The notes under the pieces are model-generated. The model was not told where the DNA came from. It saw nothing but the letters and a program-made list of their open reading frames with translations, and searched no databases. Positions 25,446 through 34,225 of a stretch of DNA of 62,925 nt are shown in pieces. The stretch lies in contig NZ_FCOK02000056.1 of assembly GCF_001544555.2 (NCBI RefSeq), forward strand, positions 1 to 62,925, in the 5' to 3' direction. Made by a program: the position numbers and the translations under genes. How positions within the stretch are numbered: position 1 is the stretch's first letter; every line of letters begins with the position of its first letter. The DNA is from Caballeronia udeis (GTDB lineage: Bacteria > Pseudomonadota > Gammaproteobacteria > Burkholderiales > Burkholderiaceae).

Positions 25446-25991
25446 GGATATCTCGAGTGCCGTCGCCTGGCCCGTGCGTGCATCGCGTAAAAACGGATTA
25501 TCGCTGAGATGACGAACGATGCCGGCATGTGTAAATTTTGTGGAGTCGTCGATCAAACCGCTGATTGAATCGAACGGGAACGGCAAGCGCTTGCCTGCCG
25601 GCGCCTGATTTGAAGGCTTGATCCAAGCCCCGGCCGCGCAAACCCGGCATCAATCCCGAATCAATTCCGCATCAATCCGATAGCGCCAGCACGTTTCGCA
25701 CCCGGTCACGCTCCTGCTACCTTGCTGTTGCTCCAATGCTTCGGCGAAGGCCTTTCGATGGGCTTGCACGAGGCTCGCGATTGCCGGCACCGCGTCGGGT
25801 GCGTGTGAACACATCGCGCGCCGGTCTGCTTGCCGATTATCTTGTGCTGGATCAACTGACTCGCAGAAGCTTGAAACGATCAAGGCGATGGAGGAGAAAT
25901 TCAGAACTTGCTCATGGTTCGGACGACACGGAGATGGTCTCATCTTGGTTGGTCGCGAGCGCTTTCATTGGGTGCACGCGAACTCCTCTTT
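25446..25991. other. Flank between KaiC-like gene and group II intron
   Basis: About 545 bases. A 97-codon minus-strand open frame (25650-25943) is present; its C-terminal half (VQAHRKAFAEALEQQQ) could be protein, but it has no recognisable family and a poor start. The region should include the promoter of the KaiC-like gene near 25450-25600 and forms the 3' flank of the intron insertion. Confidence 0.4.
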
Positions 25992-26032
25992 GTCGGGTAA
26001 GGACGCGACGTTACCGTCGCATCCTCCCCTAA

Positions 26033-26066
26033 GAACGAAACGTGCGACTTTCGCCGCATTTCGCTC
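26033..26066 (-). ncRNA. Group II intron domain V
   Basis: Thirty-four nucleotides on the minus strand: GAGCGAAATGCGG, GCGAAAGT around the tetraloop, then CGCACG and TTTCGTTC. This is the catalytic hairpin of the intron ribozyme. It begins 9 bases past the maturase stop codon. Confidence 0.85.
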
Positions 26067-26074
26067 AAGCCTTT

Positions 26075-27778
26075 CTAAGCCCATTTGTCATGAGCCGGTT
26101 TTTCCACCGAGAGTCCGAGAGCACGCGCAGTCCGATGACATTCCGGATGCAACATGACCAGATTTCGGTTCGTGTCCTTACCGCCATCGATCGTTCGTTC
26201 CACGTGGTAGAGCCGCCAACCACTGGTTTTCGTGATCATCTGCCGACAGACCGGACACGACCGTCGCTGATCAAGCCATAACCGAATCAACCGCACCCGA
26301 CCTTTGAGCGAGTCCAGCATCGCGAATCCCAAACGCTCCTCGAAATAGCTTTCCCACTGCACATCGAACGGGTTTGCGGCCGCCTTGAGTTTCCGGTGTC
26401 GCCGGATCGGCGTGCCTGCGATGTCATATAACATCAGGAGTTCCGGCTTTCCTGTGCTGAGCGTATTGCCAGTCTCCGTGCCAAAGGCCCAATGCTGGAA
26501 TCCTACTATCCGGAAGTACTTCTGCCGGACCCAGCGCGAGCTCTTGTTCGGATGCCGGCGCTTCGCCCAGCGCCACAAACATCGCCAGATTTCGTGACTG
26601 ACTCTGCCAAAGGTGTGCTTCGCCACGACATGCCGGTAGTAGTTCGCCCATCCGCGAAGCAATGGATTGAGTTCACGTATCAGTTGATCATGTCGTACCG
26701 TCGCACTGTTCTTCACGGTTTCCCGCAGCTTGCGCAGGAAGCGCTGAACGCTTGCTCTGGCAGGCTTGATCAGCAGCTTGCCGCCATATTTGCGCACGTT
26801 CATGCCGAGGAAATCGAACCCTTCGTCGATATGCGTGATCCGGGTCTTTTCTGAAGAAAGTGATAAACCGCGCTCCGCCAGAAACAGCTCGACCGTCGGA
26901 CGAACGTCATCAGCCAGCACTTCACGCGTTGCGCCGGTAATGATAAAGTCATCCGCATAACGAACGATGTTGACCTTCGACGGATTGTTACTGCCTTTGC
27001 GATACTTTGCACGTAGCATTTTTTCCAGCCCGTCGAGAGTCATGTTCATCAACGTAGGCGAGATTATTCCCCCTTGCGGTGTACCCGCCTGCGTTGAGTG
27101 AAAGACACGGTTGTGAAGGTAGCCAGCCTCCAACCACCTTCGCAGAATCGCTTTGTCCGTGGGGATGTGGGCGACCAGCCAGTCATGTGAAATTTCGTCA
27201 AAGCAGCTGCGGATATCGGCCTCAAGAATCCACGTTGCAGAGTCGGCTTGTGCCAATGCCCGGAAGCATTGTTCGATTGCGTCGGCCGTGGAACGGGCGG
27301 ACCGAAACCCATACGAGTTCGGGTCCGCCGTAGTTTCGGCGACCGGCTCCAGAGCGAGCAGGTACAGCGCCTGCTGAGCCCTGTCGACCATACAAGGAAT
27401 TCCAAGGGGCCGCATTTTTGTCCCGTTGGCCTTCGGGATATATATCCGTCTCAGTGGACGCGGCCGATAGCCGCGCCGTTTGAGTGACGACACTGCGTTG
27501 ATTTTGGACTTCGGTGTGGACCAGGTGACACCATCCACGCCCGGCGTCCGTCTGCCCTGATTCTCAGTCACCCGTCTGACGGCGAGCGCCTTGCCGCTGA
27601 ACGAATGGGTCAGCAACCACTGCAGGGCTTTCACCTTGCCGTGTTTGCCATCCTGTATTGCCTTCACTATTCTTGCCTGCAGCCTTCGAACCTCACGATG
27701 GCACCCGGCCCAGTTAATGCCGTGCCAGTGTCTCGCGCGATCGGAGGACGCACCCGCGCCCGGTTGCTGCACAGTCAT
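26075..27778 (-). CDS. ltrA: Group II intron reverse transcriptase/maturase with HNH endonuclease
   Basis: Intron-encoded protein of 567 residues that helps the intron splice and retrohome. Reverse transcriptase blocks are in order: RIYIPKANGTKMRPLGIP (111-128), EADIRSCFDEI (186-196), GTPQGGIISP (232-241), the active site YADD (274-277) and FLGMNVRKYGG. The maturase X domain (LNPLLRGWANYYRHV) follows. The C-terminus carries an HNH endonuclease with CPVC and HPEC pairs. No interrupting stop is seen, so it appears intact. Confidence 0.93.
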   Translation of the reverse strand: MTVQQPGAGASSDRARHWHGINWAGCHREVRRLQARIVKAIQDGKHGKVKALQWLLTHSFSGKALAVRRVTENQGRRTPGVDGVTWSTPKSKINAVSSLKRRGYRPRPLRRIYIPKANGTKMRPLGIPCMVDRAQQALYLLALEPVAETTADPNSYGFRSARSTADAIEQCFRALAQADSATWILEADIRSCFDEISHDWLVAHIPTDKAILRRWLEAGYLHNRVFHSTQAGTPQGGIISPTLMNMTLDGLEKMLRAKYRKGSNNPSKVNIVRYADDFIITGATREVLADDVRPTVELFLAERGLSLSSEKTRITHIDEGFDFLGMNVRKYGGKLLIKPARASVQRFLRKLRETVKNSATVRHDQLIRELNPLLRGWANYYRHVVAKHTFGRVSHEIWRCLWRWAKRRHPNKSSRWVRQKYFRIVGFQHWAFGTETGNTLSTGKPELLMLYDIAGTPIRRHRKLKAAANPFDVQWESYFEERLGFAMLDSLKGRVRLIRLWLDQRRSCPVCRQMITKTSGWRLYHVERTIDGGKDTNRNLVMLHPECHRTARALGLSVEKPAHDKWA

Positions 27779-28465
27779 CTGCTTCTCCTCCTTGAAAGGT
27801 TGTTCAAGCTATCTAGTGACGAAAGACCATACGGAAGTCTGCCCGCTTTCGCGTGAGATGATGTTGTCTCGCGACGCAATCCCTATCTGCCCGATTACAG
27901 GGCAGCGTTCGCTTTCTCCGCTTTCCTCTACCCGCTGCGCCCTCAGCTTCCCTTGCGGGTCGCCTGCCATTCCTGGCGGCACATCGGGCTTACCATGTTC
28001 CACGTATGCAACACGAATAGCGTAGGTCCTGCCTATCCACCGGCGGTCTGCATGTCCGTGTGTTTCCTGAACCAGGGGAAACATCCGACCGCGTACCATT
28101 TTGGTTCAAGCCACCAGCGTTTTGGGCTTGTTCAGGCTAACGATGTCTGTGGCAGTTCACTTATGTTGACCATACTATCCAGCCTTGCAGCTCACCCGCA
28201 TCAACGCTCGCAGGCGGTACCTCTCCTCACGGAGACAGCTAGGCCAGAGGCCAGCCACGTTGTCCCGGTGGCTTCACACGTCGTCGTTGCCAACAACGCA
28301 TGCACCGGTAGGCTACGGTCGACGGAACGACCGGTTTCCTGACCAGCCTTTCGGCTGGTTAAAACAATTGCATACGCGACTTCATGTCGCACTGGTCCAC
28401 GCCTGTCACGAGTACGCGGTTCAGCGGTTGTTCGCGCGCAGGCCTTTTTTGCGCGAGTCCTTCTC

Positions 28466-28744
28466 ATGTCATTGCATGTCCGTTCATCCCGTTCAGTTTT
28501 CGCGACCGTCAGCCTGATTGCATTGGCTGGTTTGTTCCAGATATCGCCGAGCATGGCGGCAACCTCCGTCGACCCGGGCATCTACTCGGGTGCGCCGTTC
28601 GTTTTCAAGGCGGATCGCGGAATCTTCTCTGCAGTGCCGACACAACAGATCGACAAGCGTATCTTCTCGCCCACGCGTTCAACCACCGGCACCCACGTTC
28701 CCACGTTCGTTCAGGATGACGTGCGCTTGCGTCACGATCTATAA
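28466..28744 (+). CDS. Small exported hypothetical protein
   Basis: Ninety-two residues with a clear signal peptide: basic start MSLHVRSSR, hydrophobic core VSLIALAGLFQI and a probable cleavage after SMAA. The mature part of about 60 residues is rich in Thr/Val/Phe and has no recognised domain or cysteine. The start is only 74 bases from the intron 5' end, so the intron may have separated this gene from upstream promoter sequence. Confidence 0.65.
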   Translation: MSLHVRSSRSVFATVSLIALAGLFQISPSMAATSVDPGIYSGAPFVFKADRGIFSAVPTQQIDKRIFSPTRSTTGTHVPTFVQDDVRLRHDL

Positions 28745-28950
28745 AGCACCGCGTGAATTCTGCAATGAAGTGTGTAACGCGTAGCGATGAGCATTGCATG
28801 AATCGCTTCACGAATCGTTTCAAACTGTCGAGTGTTTCAGGCGAACGGGTGACTGTAAAAAGCAGCCCCACGCATTTTCCGCTTTAGCTTTTCTATCTGC
28901 CATAATTCCGGTGCTTTCGCATTCTTAATTGCGTTCAACCCGGAAATTCC

Positions 28951-29652
28951 ATGAACTCCAACAATACAACGAGAGGCGGGGCACTGGTCTTGGCATGGTT
29001 CGTCCTGTGCGGCGCAGCGTGTGCCGCCGGGCCTACAGCGCCCATGCAAGGCAGTGCGCCGGCAGCCGATGCACTTGGCGATTCAGGTGCACGACGCAGT
29101 CTCCTGACCAACGGGGCAGCCGACGAGCCGCAGGCGACGCTGAATGGCAACGTCGCGGAACTGCAGCAAATGATTCGCGACGGAAAGGTAAAGGAATTGC
29201 GCACCACGTATAACGGCAGCTATGGCGCGAGCATGCTGTTTTACCCCGATGAAATGACGTTCTATATTGCGTTGTTTCAGCAAAAGAAATTCTGGCGGGT
29301 GGTTAAGACTCAAGTGGATTCGCGTGCAGAAACCATCTATGCGGACTTTGCAAAAAACAGCGCGGCGCTCGCCGATACCGAGATTCGCCGGACCAAGCTC
29401 GAAGCGGAGAAGAACTTTGCTGACCGGCTGATCGCGGTCCAGCAAGGGCGCGCGAATCGCCTGCAGGCTGACCTGGATGTCGCACGGGCGCAGCAAAGCC
29501 AGGTGGCGGACCGGCAGGCGGAGCAGCAGGAAGCTATCCGTTCGCTGCGCGCGGAACAGGATGCCGCGCAGGCCCAACTGCGTGCATTGCAAACCAAGGT
29601 GCAGGATCTTCAACGCCAGTCGGATGTCGACTTGATGCCGTTGCCGAAGTAA
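28951..29652 (+). CDS. DUF2968 domain protein, exported
   Basis: A 233-residue protein with a signal peptide (ALVLAWFVLCGAACAAG). The DUF2968 region begins near residue 60 (VAELQQMIRDGKVKELRTTY) and is followed by a long coiled coil from about residue 120 to 225 (Glu/Arg/Gln-rich). The family is known from Burkholderia and relatives and has no assigned function; a periplasmic or envelope role is likely. A strong terminator follows at 29724. Confidence 0.88.
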   Translation: MNSNNTTRGGALVLAWFVLCGAACAAGPTAPMQGSAPAADALGDSGARRSLLTNGAADEPQATLNGNVAELQQMIRDGKVKELRTTYNGSYGASMLFYPDEMTFYIALFQQKKFWRVVKTQVDSRAETIYADFAKNSAALADTEIRRTKLEAEKNFADRLIAVQQGRANRLQADLDVARAQQSQVADRQAEQQEAIRSLRAEQDAAQAQLRALQTKVQDLQRQSDVDLMPLPK

Positions 29653-29723
29653 CGCGCATCTGACGGCCCGGACGTCGTCCGGGGTGCGCGCTTCGAACCC
29701 CCTCATGGCATTTCAAGCTTTGA

Positions 29724-29751
29724 AAAAGCGGCCGCATTTGCGGCCGCTTTT
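29724..29751 (+). terminator. Rho-independent terminator after DUF2968 gene
   Basis: AAAAGCGGCCGCA and TGCGGCCGCTTTT pair over 13 bases with a 2-base loop. The A and T runs make it potentially active in both directions. Confidence 0.88.
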
Positions 29752-30042
29752 CATTTCCCGTGCCGCAATAGCACGCCAAAAGTTTTCCGATTGTTTACGT
29801 TTATCCGTTGTTTCGAAAATCGCTCGAAAGTGTTTCATCAATTAGGAATTATCCACTTAGGAATGCTAGTTTTCACGTGCTAACATGCCGCGCGATTTCG
29901 GATTCCAGATCATTTTCAAGATCCGGATCGAAGGCTTGAGGCGAATAAGGTGGCTGTGAAAATCGGGTAACTGTCTGATGGCCCATCCAGTACGCATTTG
30001 TCTCGATATCTCAGTCACACTCAATTTACGAATGGTAAAAAA
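29752..30042. other. Promoter region of the OmpA-like gene
   Basis: An AT-rich intergenic stretch of about 290 bases (with the terminator before it, 390 bases between genes). It presumably contains the promoter of the OmpA-like gene. No operator or second structure is obvious. Confidence 0.4.
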
Positions 30043-30744
30043 ATGTCCAAGAAACTAATCGCTGCAGGTCTGTTGTCAATTGGCGCGCTTGCCGGTTGTT
30101 CGACCGCGTCCGGCCCGACTTTCAACGCTAACGAGATCCAGACGGCTAATGGCGCGCAGGTTTATCGCGTGGAATGTCATGGTTTGTTTGAAAGCGTGGC
30201 GGCATGCGTGAAGCAAGCCCAGAAAATCTGCGGCGACAAGCCCGCGTACAAGCTTGAAACCATGGAACGCCTGCGCGCCACGTCTGAAGAGTCGGGCGAC
30301 CCGCGTATCCTGACGTTCCAGTGCGGCGCGCCCGCTCAGCCGGAAGCTGCTCCGGCGCCCGCACCGGCTCCCGTGCCGCAAGCCGCGCCGGAAATGCCCC
30401 GCCAGATCGACTTGAGCGGTGACGCCAACTTCGCTACCGACAGCGCCGCGCTGACGCCGAAAGCGGCAGACACGCTCGACGAGTTCGTGTCCGCCGCCCA
30501 GGGCGTGACGTTGCGGCAGGTCGTCGTTGCGGGCTACACGGATTCAACGGGTTCGGCTTCGCATAATCGCCAGTTGTCGCAACGCCGTGCGGAATCGGTG
30601 GCGCAGTATTTGAAGACCCACGGCCTGCGTTCGCAAAGCTACACGGCTCAAGGTTATGGCGCGTCGAACCCGGTCGCGTCGAACTCGACCGTTGCTGGCC
30701 GCGCAAAGAATCGTCGCGTCGAAATTCGCGTCAGCACGCAGTAA
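30043..30744 (+). CDS. OmpA-family lipoprotein (peptidoglycan-binding)
   Basis: A 233-residue outer-membrane lipoprotein. The signal peptide ends in the lipobox LAGC, so Cys22 or close to it is lipidated. A proline/alanine linker near residue 105-120 leads to the OmpA C-terminal domain (about 125-230), with NFATDSAALTPKA, GYTDSTGSASHN and LSQRRAESVAQYL, the usual diaminopimelate-binding set. ATG at 30043 chosen because the signal peptide begins there. The N-terminal part is unlike Pal and could have another partner. Confidence 0.92.
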   Translation: MSKKLIAAGLLSIGALAGCSTASGPTFNANEIQTANGAQVYRVECHGLFESVAACVKQAQKICGDKPAYKLETMERLRATSEESGDPRILTFQCGAPAQPEAAPAPAPAPVPQAAPEMPRQIDLSGDANFATDSAALTPKAADTLDEFVSAAQGVTLRQVVVAGYTDSTGSASHNRQLSQRRAESVAQYLKTHGLRSQSYTAQGYGASNPVASNSTVAGRAKNRRVEIRVSTQ

Positions 30745-30810
30745 TCCGAGCAGTAACGCATGCTGTGAGTCTTGACGTCGTGGACGTTGTTTCCTTGCGT
30801 ACAGAAGCGT

Positions 30811-30847
30811 AAAACCCCCGCAATCGCGTAGCGATTGCGGGGGTTTT
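30811..30847 (+). terminator. Rho-independent terminator after OmpA-like gene
   Basis: ACCCCCGCAATCGC and GCGATTGCGGGGGT pair around a short loop, preceded by AAA and followed by TTTT. Placed between convergent genes, it may serve the leftward ogt gene as well. Confidence 0.9.
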
Positions 30848-30880
30848 TCATGCTCTTCCACACACTACCGGGCTGAGCGT

Positions 30881-31384
30881 TCAGAACAACGTGAGTTGCG
30901 CACGTCCTGGTCCGCCTTCAAGCGTCAGCAGATGTTGCTTGCGCTCCACGCCGCCTGCGTAACCGGTCAGCTCTCCATCGGCGCCTATCACCCGGTGACA
31001 CGGCACGATGATCCCCACGGGGTTGCGCCCGTTTGCTCCACCCACTGCGCGCGATGCTCCCGCAGCCACGCCCATCCGGCGCGCGAGATCGCCGTAGGTC
31101 CAGGAGGCGCCGAACGGGATCTCTTGCAATGCCGCCCACACACGCTGCTGGAACGCGGTGCCATTGAGCCGCAACGGCACGGAAAACACGGTGCGCTCAC
31201 CGGCGAAGTACTCGGCGATCTGCTCCTTCGCCATCACGATCGCGCGTGAGCTCGGCGGACCTGTTTCGATAAGACCCGCGGGGAAGTGTTTCTGCCCGAC
31301 AAAAAACAAGCCCGTGAGGCAGTCGTCTTCCGCTCGATACGCGAGGTGACCGAGCGGACTCGGTGCAATGTGGCATTCGATCAA
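30881..31384 (-). CDS. ogt: Methylated-DNA-protein-cysteine S-methyltransferase
   Basis: Suicide DNA repair enzyme that takes the alkyl group from O6-alkylguanine. The 167-residue protein has the acceptor motif PCHRVIG with Cys129 and the DNA-binding helix around RAVGGANGRNPVG. The start is a TTG at 31384, preceded by CGGAGACATATC. Monocistronic or loosely linked to the two genes upstream. Confidence 0.93.
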   Translation of the reverse strand: MIECHIAPSPLGHLAYRAEDDCLTGLFFVGQKHFPAGLIETGPPSSRAIVMAKEQIAEYFAGERTVFSVPLRLNGTAFQQRVWAALQEIPFGASWTYGDLARRMGVAAGASRAVGGANGRNPVGIIVPCHRVIGADGELTGYAGGVERKQHLLTLEGGPGRAQLTLF

Positions 31385-31416
31385 GATATGTCTCCGGCCA
31401 ATTTTTTTGCTGACGC

Positions 31417-31677
31417 TCAGATGAACGGATTATCCGTCTTGCCCGTTGGCTTCGGCGGTTCATCGGCGAGTTTCGTGGGTAAGCTTGCGTCGCTCTGCAA
31501 CGCGTCGACGATGGCGTTCACCGCCTTTTGCAGCACAAGCGCAGTGGCCAGGCCGGTCTTGTCGCGTGCGATTTCCAGATCGCCGGAAATGGAGAGCCGC
31601 GCGGTGTCATTGGCGATCACGAGCGCGTCGCCGTTGATGTTGAGTGTGTCGGTATCGTTGGCAAATGGCTTAAACAC
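31417..31677 (-). CDS. Conserved hypothetical protein
   Basis: Eighty-six residues starting at a GTG (31677) that follows GGAGGACTGAAAG. The start overlaps the stop of the nuclease gene by eight bases, so the two genes are translationally linked. The N-terminal half reads as beta strands (TLNINGDALVIANDT, ARLSISGDLEI); the C-terminal half is helical. Related short proteins are common in Burkholderia, with no known role. Confidence 0.7.
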   Translation of the reverse strand: MFKPFANDTDTLNINGDALVIANDTARLSISGDLEIARDKTGLATALVLQKAVNAIVDALQSDASLPTKLADEPPKPTGKTDNPFI

Positions 31678-32491
31678 CTTTCAGTCCTCCAATGCGTTGG
31701 TCTTTCAGCGTGTCCGGAATGCCTGGAAATTGCAGCCCGCTCATGGCTTCCAGTTCACGGACCGTCTTGACCTTGTATTCGTTCGTGGGGGTGTTGTCGA
31801 CCACGACCGCAAACGCCAGGTCGCGTCCGGGCAAATACACCACCTTATACAACTGCGTGGGCACGAGTACGCGCGACTCCCCGATCGTCTGCAACTGCCG
31901 CCCGGAAAACAGCGGTCCGGTGACAACGTAGGCGTCGCCGGATTGTTCCACCAGCCGGCGCACAGACTGTTCGATACGTGACCAGATGCGCCGGTTGTTC
32001 GACGGATTTTGCGGCACAACGTTCGCGAGCGAAAACGATTCCATCATGCCCTTCTGGTCCCAGCGGTCACCGGCCGGGCTCATATGGCCCCGATCGTAAC
32101 CGCTCTTCTTGTAGTCCGAGAGCGTGGCGCTGGCGCCGGGCGGCAGTTTTTTATCGACGAAGAAGCGGTTGGTGCGGGTGTTGTCGCGGGCATCGTCCAG
32201 GTGTTCTGCGCTCAGGTGTTCCGCCGACCACAACGGCCCGTGCGTCACGCCGGAATGCAGGACGGCGAAGTCGGAATAACAAAGTTGCTGCGTCGAGGCG
32301 CGCATCTTCGCATTCGTGACAATGGGCGCGCGACCACCGGGGCTGAACTGCGCACAGTCGCTCGCCGCGAGGACGTTGAGGGACACCGTGGCGCCGAGCG
32401 TGGCCAGCAACCCTATGAGCAGCGATGGGAAAAACGAAGCGAAGTGCTGGAAATGCTTGAAGTACTTGAAATGCGTGAGGCGGATTTTCAT
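31670..32491 (-). CDS. Exported DNA/RNA non-specific endonuclease (NucA/NUC1 type)
   Basis: A 273-residue nuclease of the beta-beta-alpha metal type, with the active-site motif DRGHMSPAGDR starting at residue 133 and the metal-binding Asn in NVVPQNPSNNRRIW. A hydrophobic N-terminal segment (about 18-43) acts as signal or anchor, so the enzyme works in the periplasm or outside. Use of exogenous nucleic acid as nutrient is the usual role. Coupled to the small gene downstream. Confidence 0.9.
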   Translation of the reverse strand: MKIRLTHFKYFKHFQHFASFFPSLLIGLLATLGATVSLNVLAASDCAQFSPGGRAPIVTNAKMRASTQQLCYSDFAVLHSGVTHGPLWSAEHLSAEHLDDARDNTRTNRFFVDKKLPPGASATLSDYKKSGYDRGHMSPAGDRWDQKGMMESFSLANVVPQNPSNNRRIWSRIEQSVRRLVEQSGDAYVVTGPLFSGRQLQTIGESRVLVPTQLYKVVYLPGRDLAFAVVVDNTPTNEYKVKTVRELEAMSGLQFPGIPDTLKDQRIGGLKGV

Positions 32492-32720
32492 GCGGCGGGC
32501 GAGGTCGGGTTTCGTCGAGGCGCGAGTATAAGGCGCTCGTGTGCATCACGTGGCGATGAGATTGGTGGTATCGACGGTATTCATACTATCGGCGGCGAAA
32601 ACGCACACGCGATAAAATTCCCCCGCCGTCGCATGGTGCATGCGTGCATCGTGGGGCCGCGACGGTCCTTGTCCGATTTGCCGGTTTGTCCTTTGTTTCC
32701 CTTTGCGAGCTTCCGCGCCC

Positions 32721-33794
32721 ATGACTCCGATCAGCCGCATGCTTTGCGCTGTTTTAGCTTTAGCCGTATTGATTGCGTCGCCCGCTTTCGCCGCTTCCAC
32801 CGATGATGCCGCGGTCGCTTCGTCTTCGGTGCCGTCCGACAACGACGGTCCCGTGTACGGCCCCGAACTCCAGGGCTTCGAGTATCCGTATCCGGTCGGC
32901 CGCTTCGCGATTTCATCGCAGCGGCAAATCGTTCGCATGGCCTATATGGACGTTGCGTCCAAGCATCCCAACGGACGCACCGTGGTTCTACTGCATGGCA
33001 AGAACTTCTGCGCGGCGACGTGGAAGGAGAGCATCGACGTGCTGACCGACGCGGGGTATCGCGTGATTGCGCCGGACCAGATCGGCTTCTGCAAATCGAC
33101 CAAGCCGGTGCGGTACCAGTACACGTTCCAGCAACTGGCGCGCAATACGCACGCGTTGCTCGCGGCGCTCGGCGTTAAAAAAGCGACGCTCGTCGCGCAT
33201 TCCACGGGCGGCATGATTGCCGTGCGGTATGCGCTGATGTATCCGCAGGAGACCGAGCAGCTTGTGCTGGTGAATCCGATCGGACTGGAGGACTGGAAGG
33301 CGAAAGGCGTGCCGTCCATCTCTATCGATGACTGGTACGCCCGCGAGTTGAAGACCAGCGCCGACAGCATTCGCAAATACGAGCAAGCCACGTACTACGC
33401 GGGTCACTGGGACGCACGTTACGAGCCGTGGGTGCAGATGCTGGCGGGAATGTATCGCGGGGCGGGCAAGGACGTCGTTGCGTGGAATTCAGCGTTGCTC
33501 TACGACATGATTTATACGCAGCCGGTCGTGTATGAGTTCGGGCAGATCACGACGCCGACGTTATTGCTGATCGGCGACAAGGATACGACCGCGATCGGCA
33601 AGGACCTTGCGCCACCGGACATCAGGCCGACGCTCGGGCGTTATCCGGAGCTGGCCAAACATGCCGCGGAGGCGATCCCGGGTGCGAAGCTGGTCGAGTT
33701 CGCGGACTTGGGGCATGCGCCGCAGATGCAGGACCCGCGCGCGTTTCATCAAGCCTTGCTCGCCGGGCTGGCAGCGCTCGGGAAGGGCAATTGA
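32721..33794 (+). CDS. Exported alpha/beta hydrolase
   Basis: A 357-residue hydrolase with a signal peptide ending PAFAAS (residue about 25). The fold is clear from VVLLHGKNFCAATW (88-101), the nucleophile elbow AHSTGG with Ser161, and LGHAPQ with the catalytic histidine near the C-terminus. Probable periplasmic esterase, thioesterase or epoxide/haloalkane-type hydrolase; the substrate is unknown. The ATG at 32721 is the start that exposes the signal peptide. The YnfA-like gene follows after 67 bases on the same strand. Confidence 0.85.
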   Translation: MTPISRMLCAVLALAVLIASPAFAASTDDAAVASSSVPSDNDGPVYGPELQGFEYPYPVGRFAISSQRQIVRMAYMDVASKHPNGRTVVLLHGKNFCAATWKESIDVLTDAGYRVIAPDQIGFCKSTKPVRYQYTFQQLARNTHALLAALGVKKATLVAHSTGGMIAVRYALMYPQETEQLVLVNPIGLEDWKAKGVPSISIDDWYARELKTSADSIRKYEQATYYAGHWDARYEPWVQMLAGMYRGAGKDVVAWNSALLYDMIYTQPVVYEFGQITTPTLLLIGDKDTTAIGKDLAPPDIRPTLGRYPELAKHAAEAIPGAKLVEFADLGHAPQMQDPRAFHQALLAGLAALGKGN

Positions 33795-33861
33795 GAGGGG
33801 TTCGGCCGCTCGCGAGACCTGCCTGGTCAATGCCTCCTGTGAACGAAACTCCGGCTCCGCA

Positions 33862-34182
33862 ATGAAGACTTTCCTTCTCTATGTTGTTACGGCCATCGCC
33901 GAGATCGTGGGCTGCTATTTTCCGTATCGATGGCTGAAGGAGGGTGGCTCGCCCTGGCTCCTCATCCCCGGTGCACTGTCACTCGCACTCTTTGCATGGC
34001 TGCTGACGCTGCATGCCACCGCTGCCGGCCGCGTGTATGCCGCGTACGGCGGCGTGTACATCGCGGTGGCAATCATGTGGCTATGGGTGGTCGAACGGAT
34101 TCGCCCGACCACCTGGGATCTTGCCGGCGTGGCGATCGCGCTGGCCGGCATGAGCGTGATCGCGTTTCAGCCGCGCGGGTGA
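33862..34182 (+). CDS. YnfA/UPF0060 family membrane protein
   Basis: A 106-residue inner-membrane protein with four hydrophobic segments, typical of UPF0060. Family marks are AEIVGCYFPYRWL near residue 12, AAYGGVYIAVAIMWLW in the third helix and RPTTWDLAGVAIALAGM in the last. It is related in shape to small multidrug resistance proteins, but the transport substrate is not established. Start at the ATG of MKTFLLYVV. Confidence 0.92.
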   Translation: MKTFLLYVVTAIAEIVGCYFPYRWLKEGGSPWLLIPGALSLALFAWLLTLHATAAGRVYAAYGGVYIAVAIMWLWVVERIRPTTWDLAGVAIALAGMSVIAFQPRG

Positions 34183-34225
34183 CGCGGGGGAGACAGGGGC
34201 CTGTGACGCGCAGGCGTCGAGTTGC

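Larger units (their letters stand above)
25992..28392 (-). mobile_element. Group II intron, full length (2401 nt)
   Basis: On the minus strand the element starts GTGCGACATGAAGTCGC at 28392, the GUGYG 5' consensus followed by a hairpin. A long structured domain I-III region follows (28392 to about 27800), with the maturase frame 26075-27778 in domain IV. The 34-nt domain V (26066-26033) starts GAGCGAAATGCGG, has a GAAA tetraloop and closes with CGTTTCGTTC. Domain VI is at about 26030-25995, and the end is at ..CCCGAC (AC at 25993-25992). All parts needed for splicing and mobility are visible. It is inserted between a leftward and a rightward gene and does not break a recognised gene. Confidence 0.88.

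Noticed and set aside
25650..25943. A 97-codon minus-strand frame next to the group II intron
   Set aside because: Its second half looks protein-like, but there is no start signal or known family, so it is only mentioned in the flank entry.
26075..28392. A retron, diversity-generating or CRISPR-linked reverse transcriptase
   Set aside because: The X domain, HNH endonuclease, domain V and GTGCG start identify it as a group II intron maturase.
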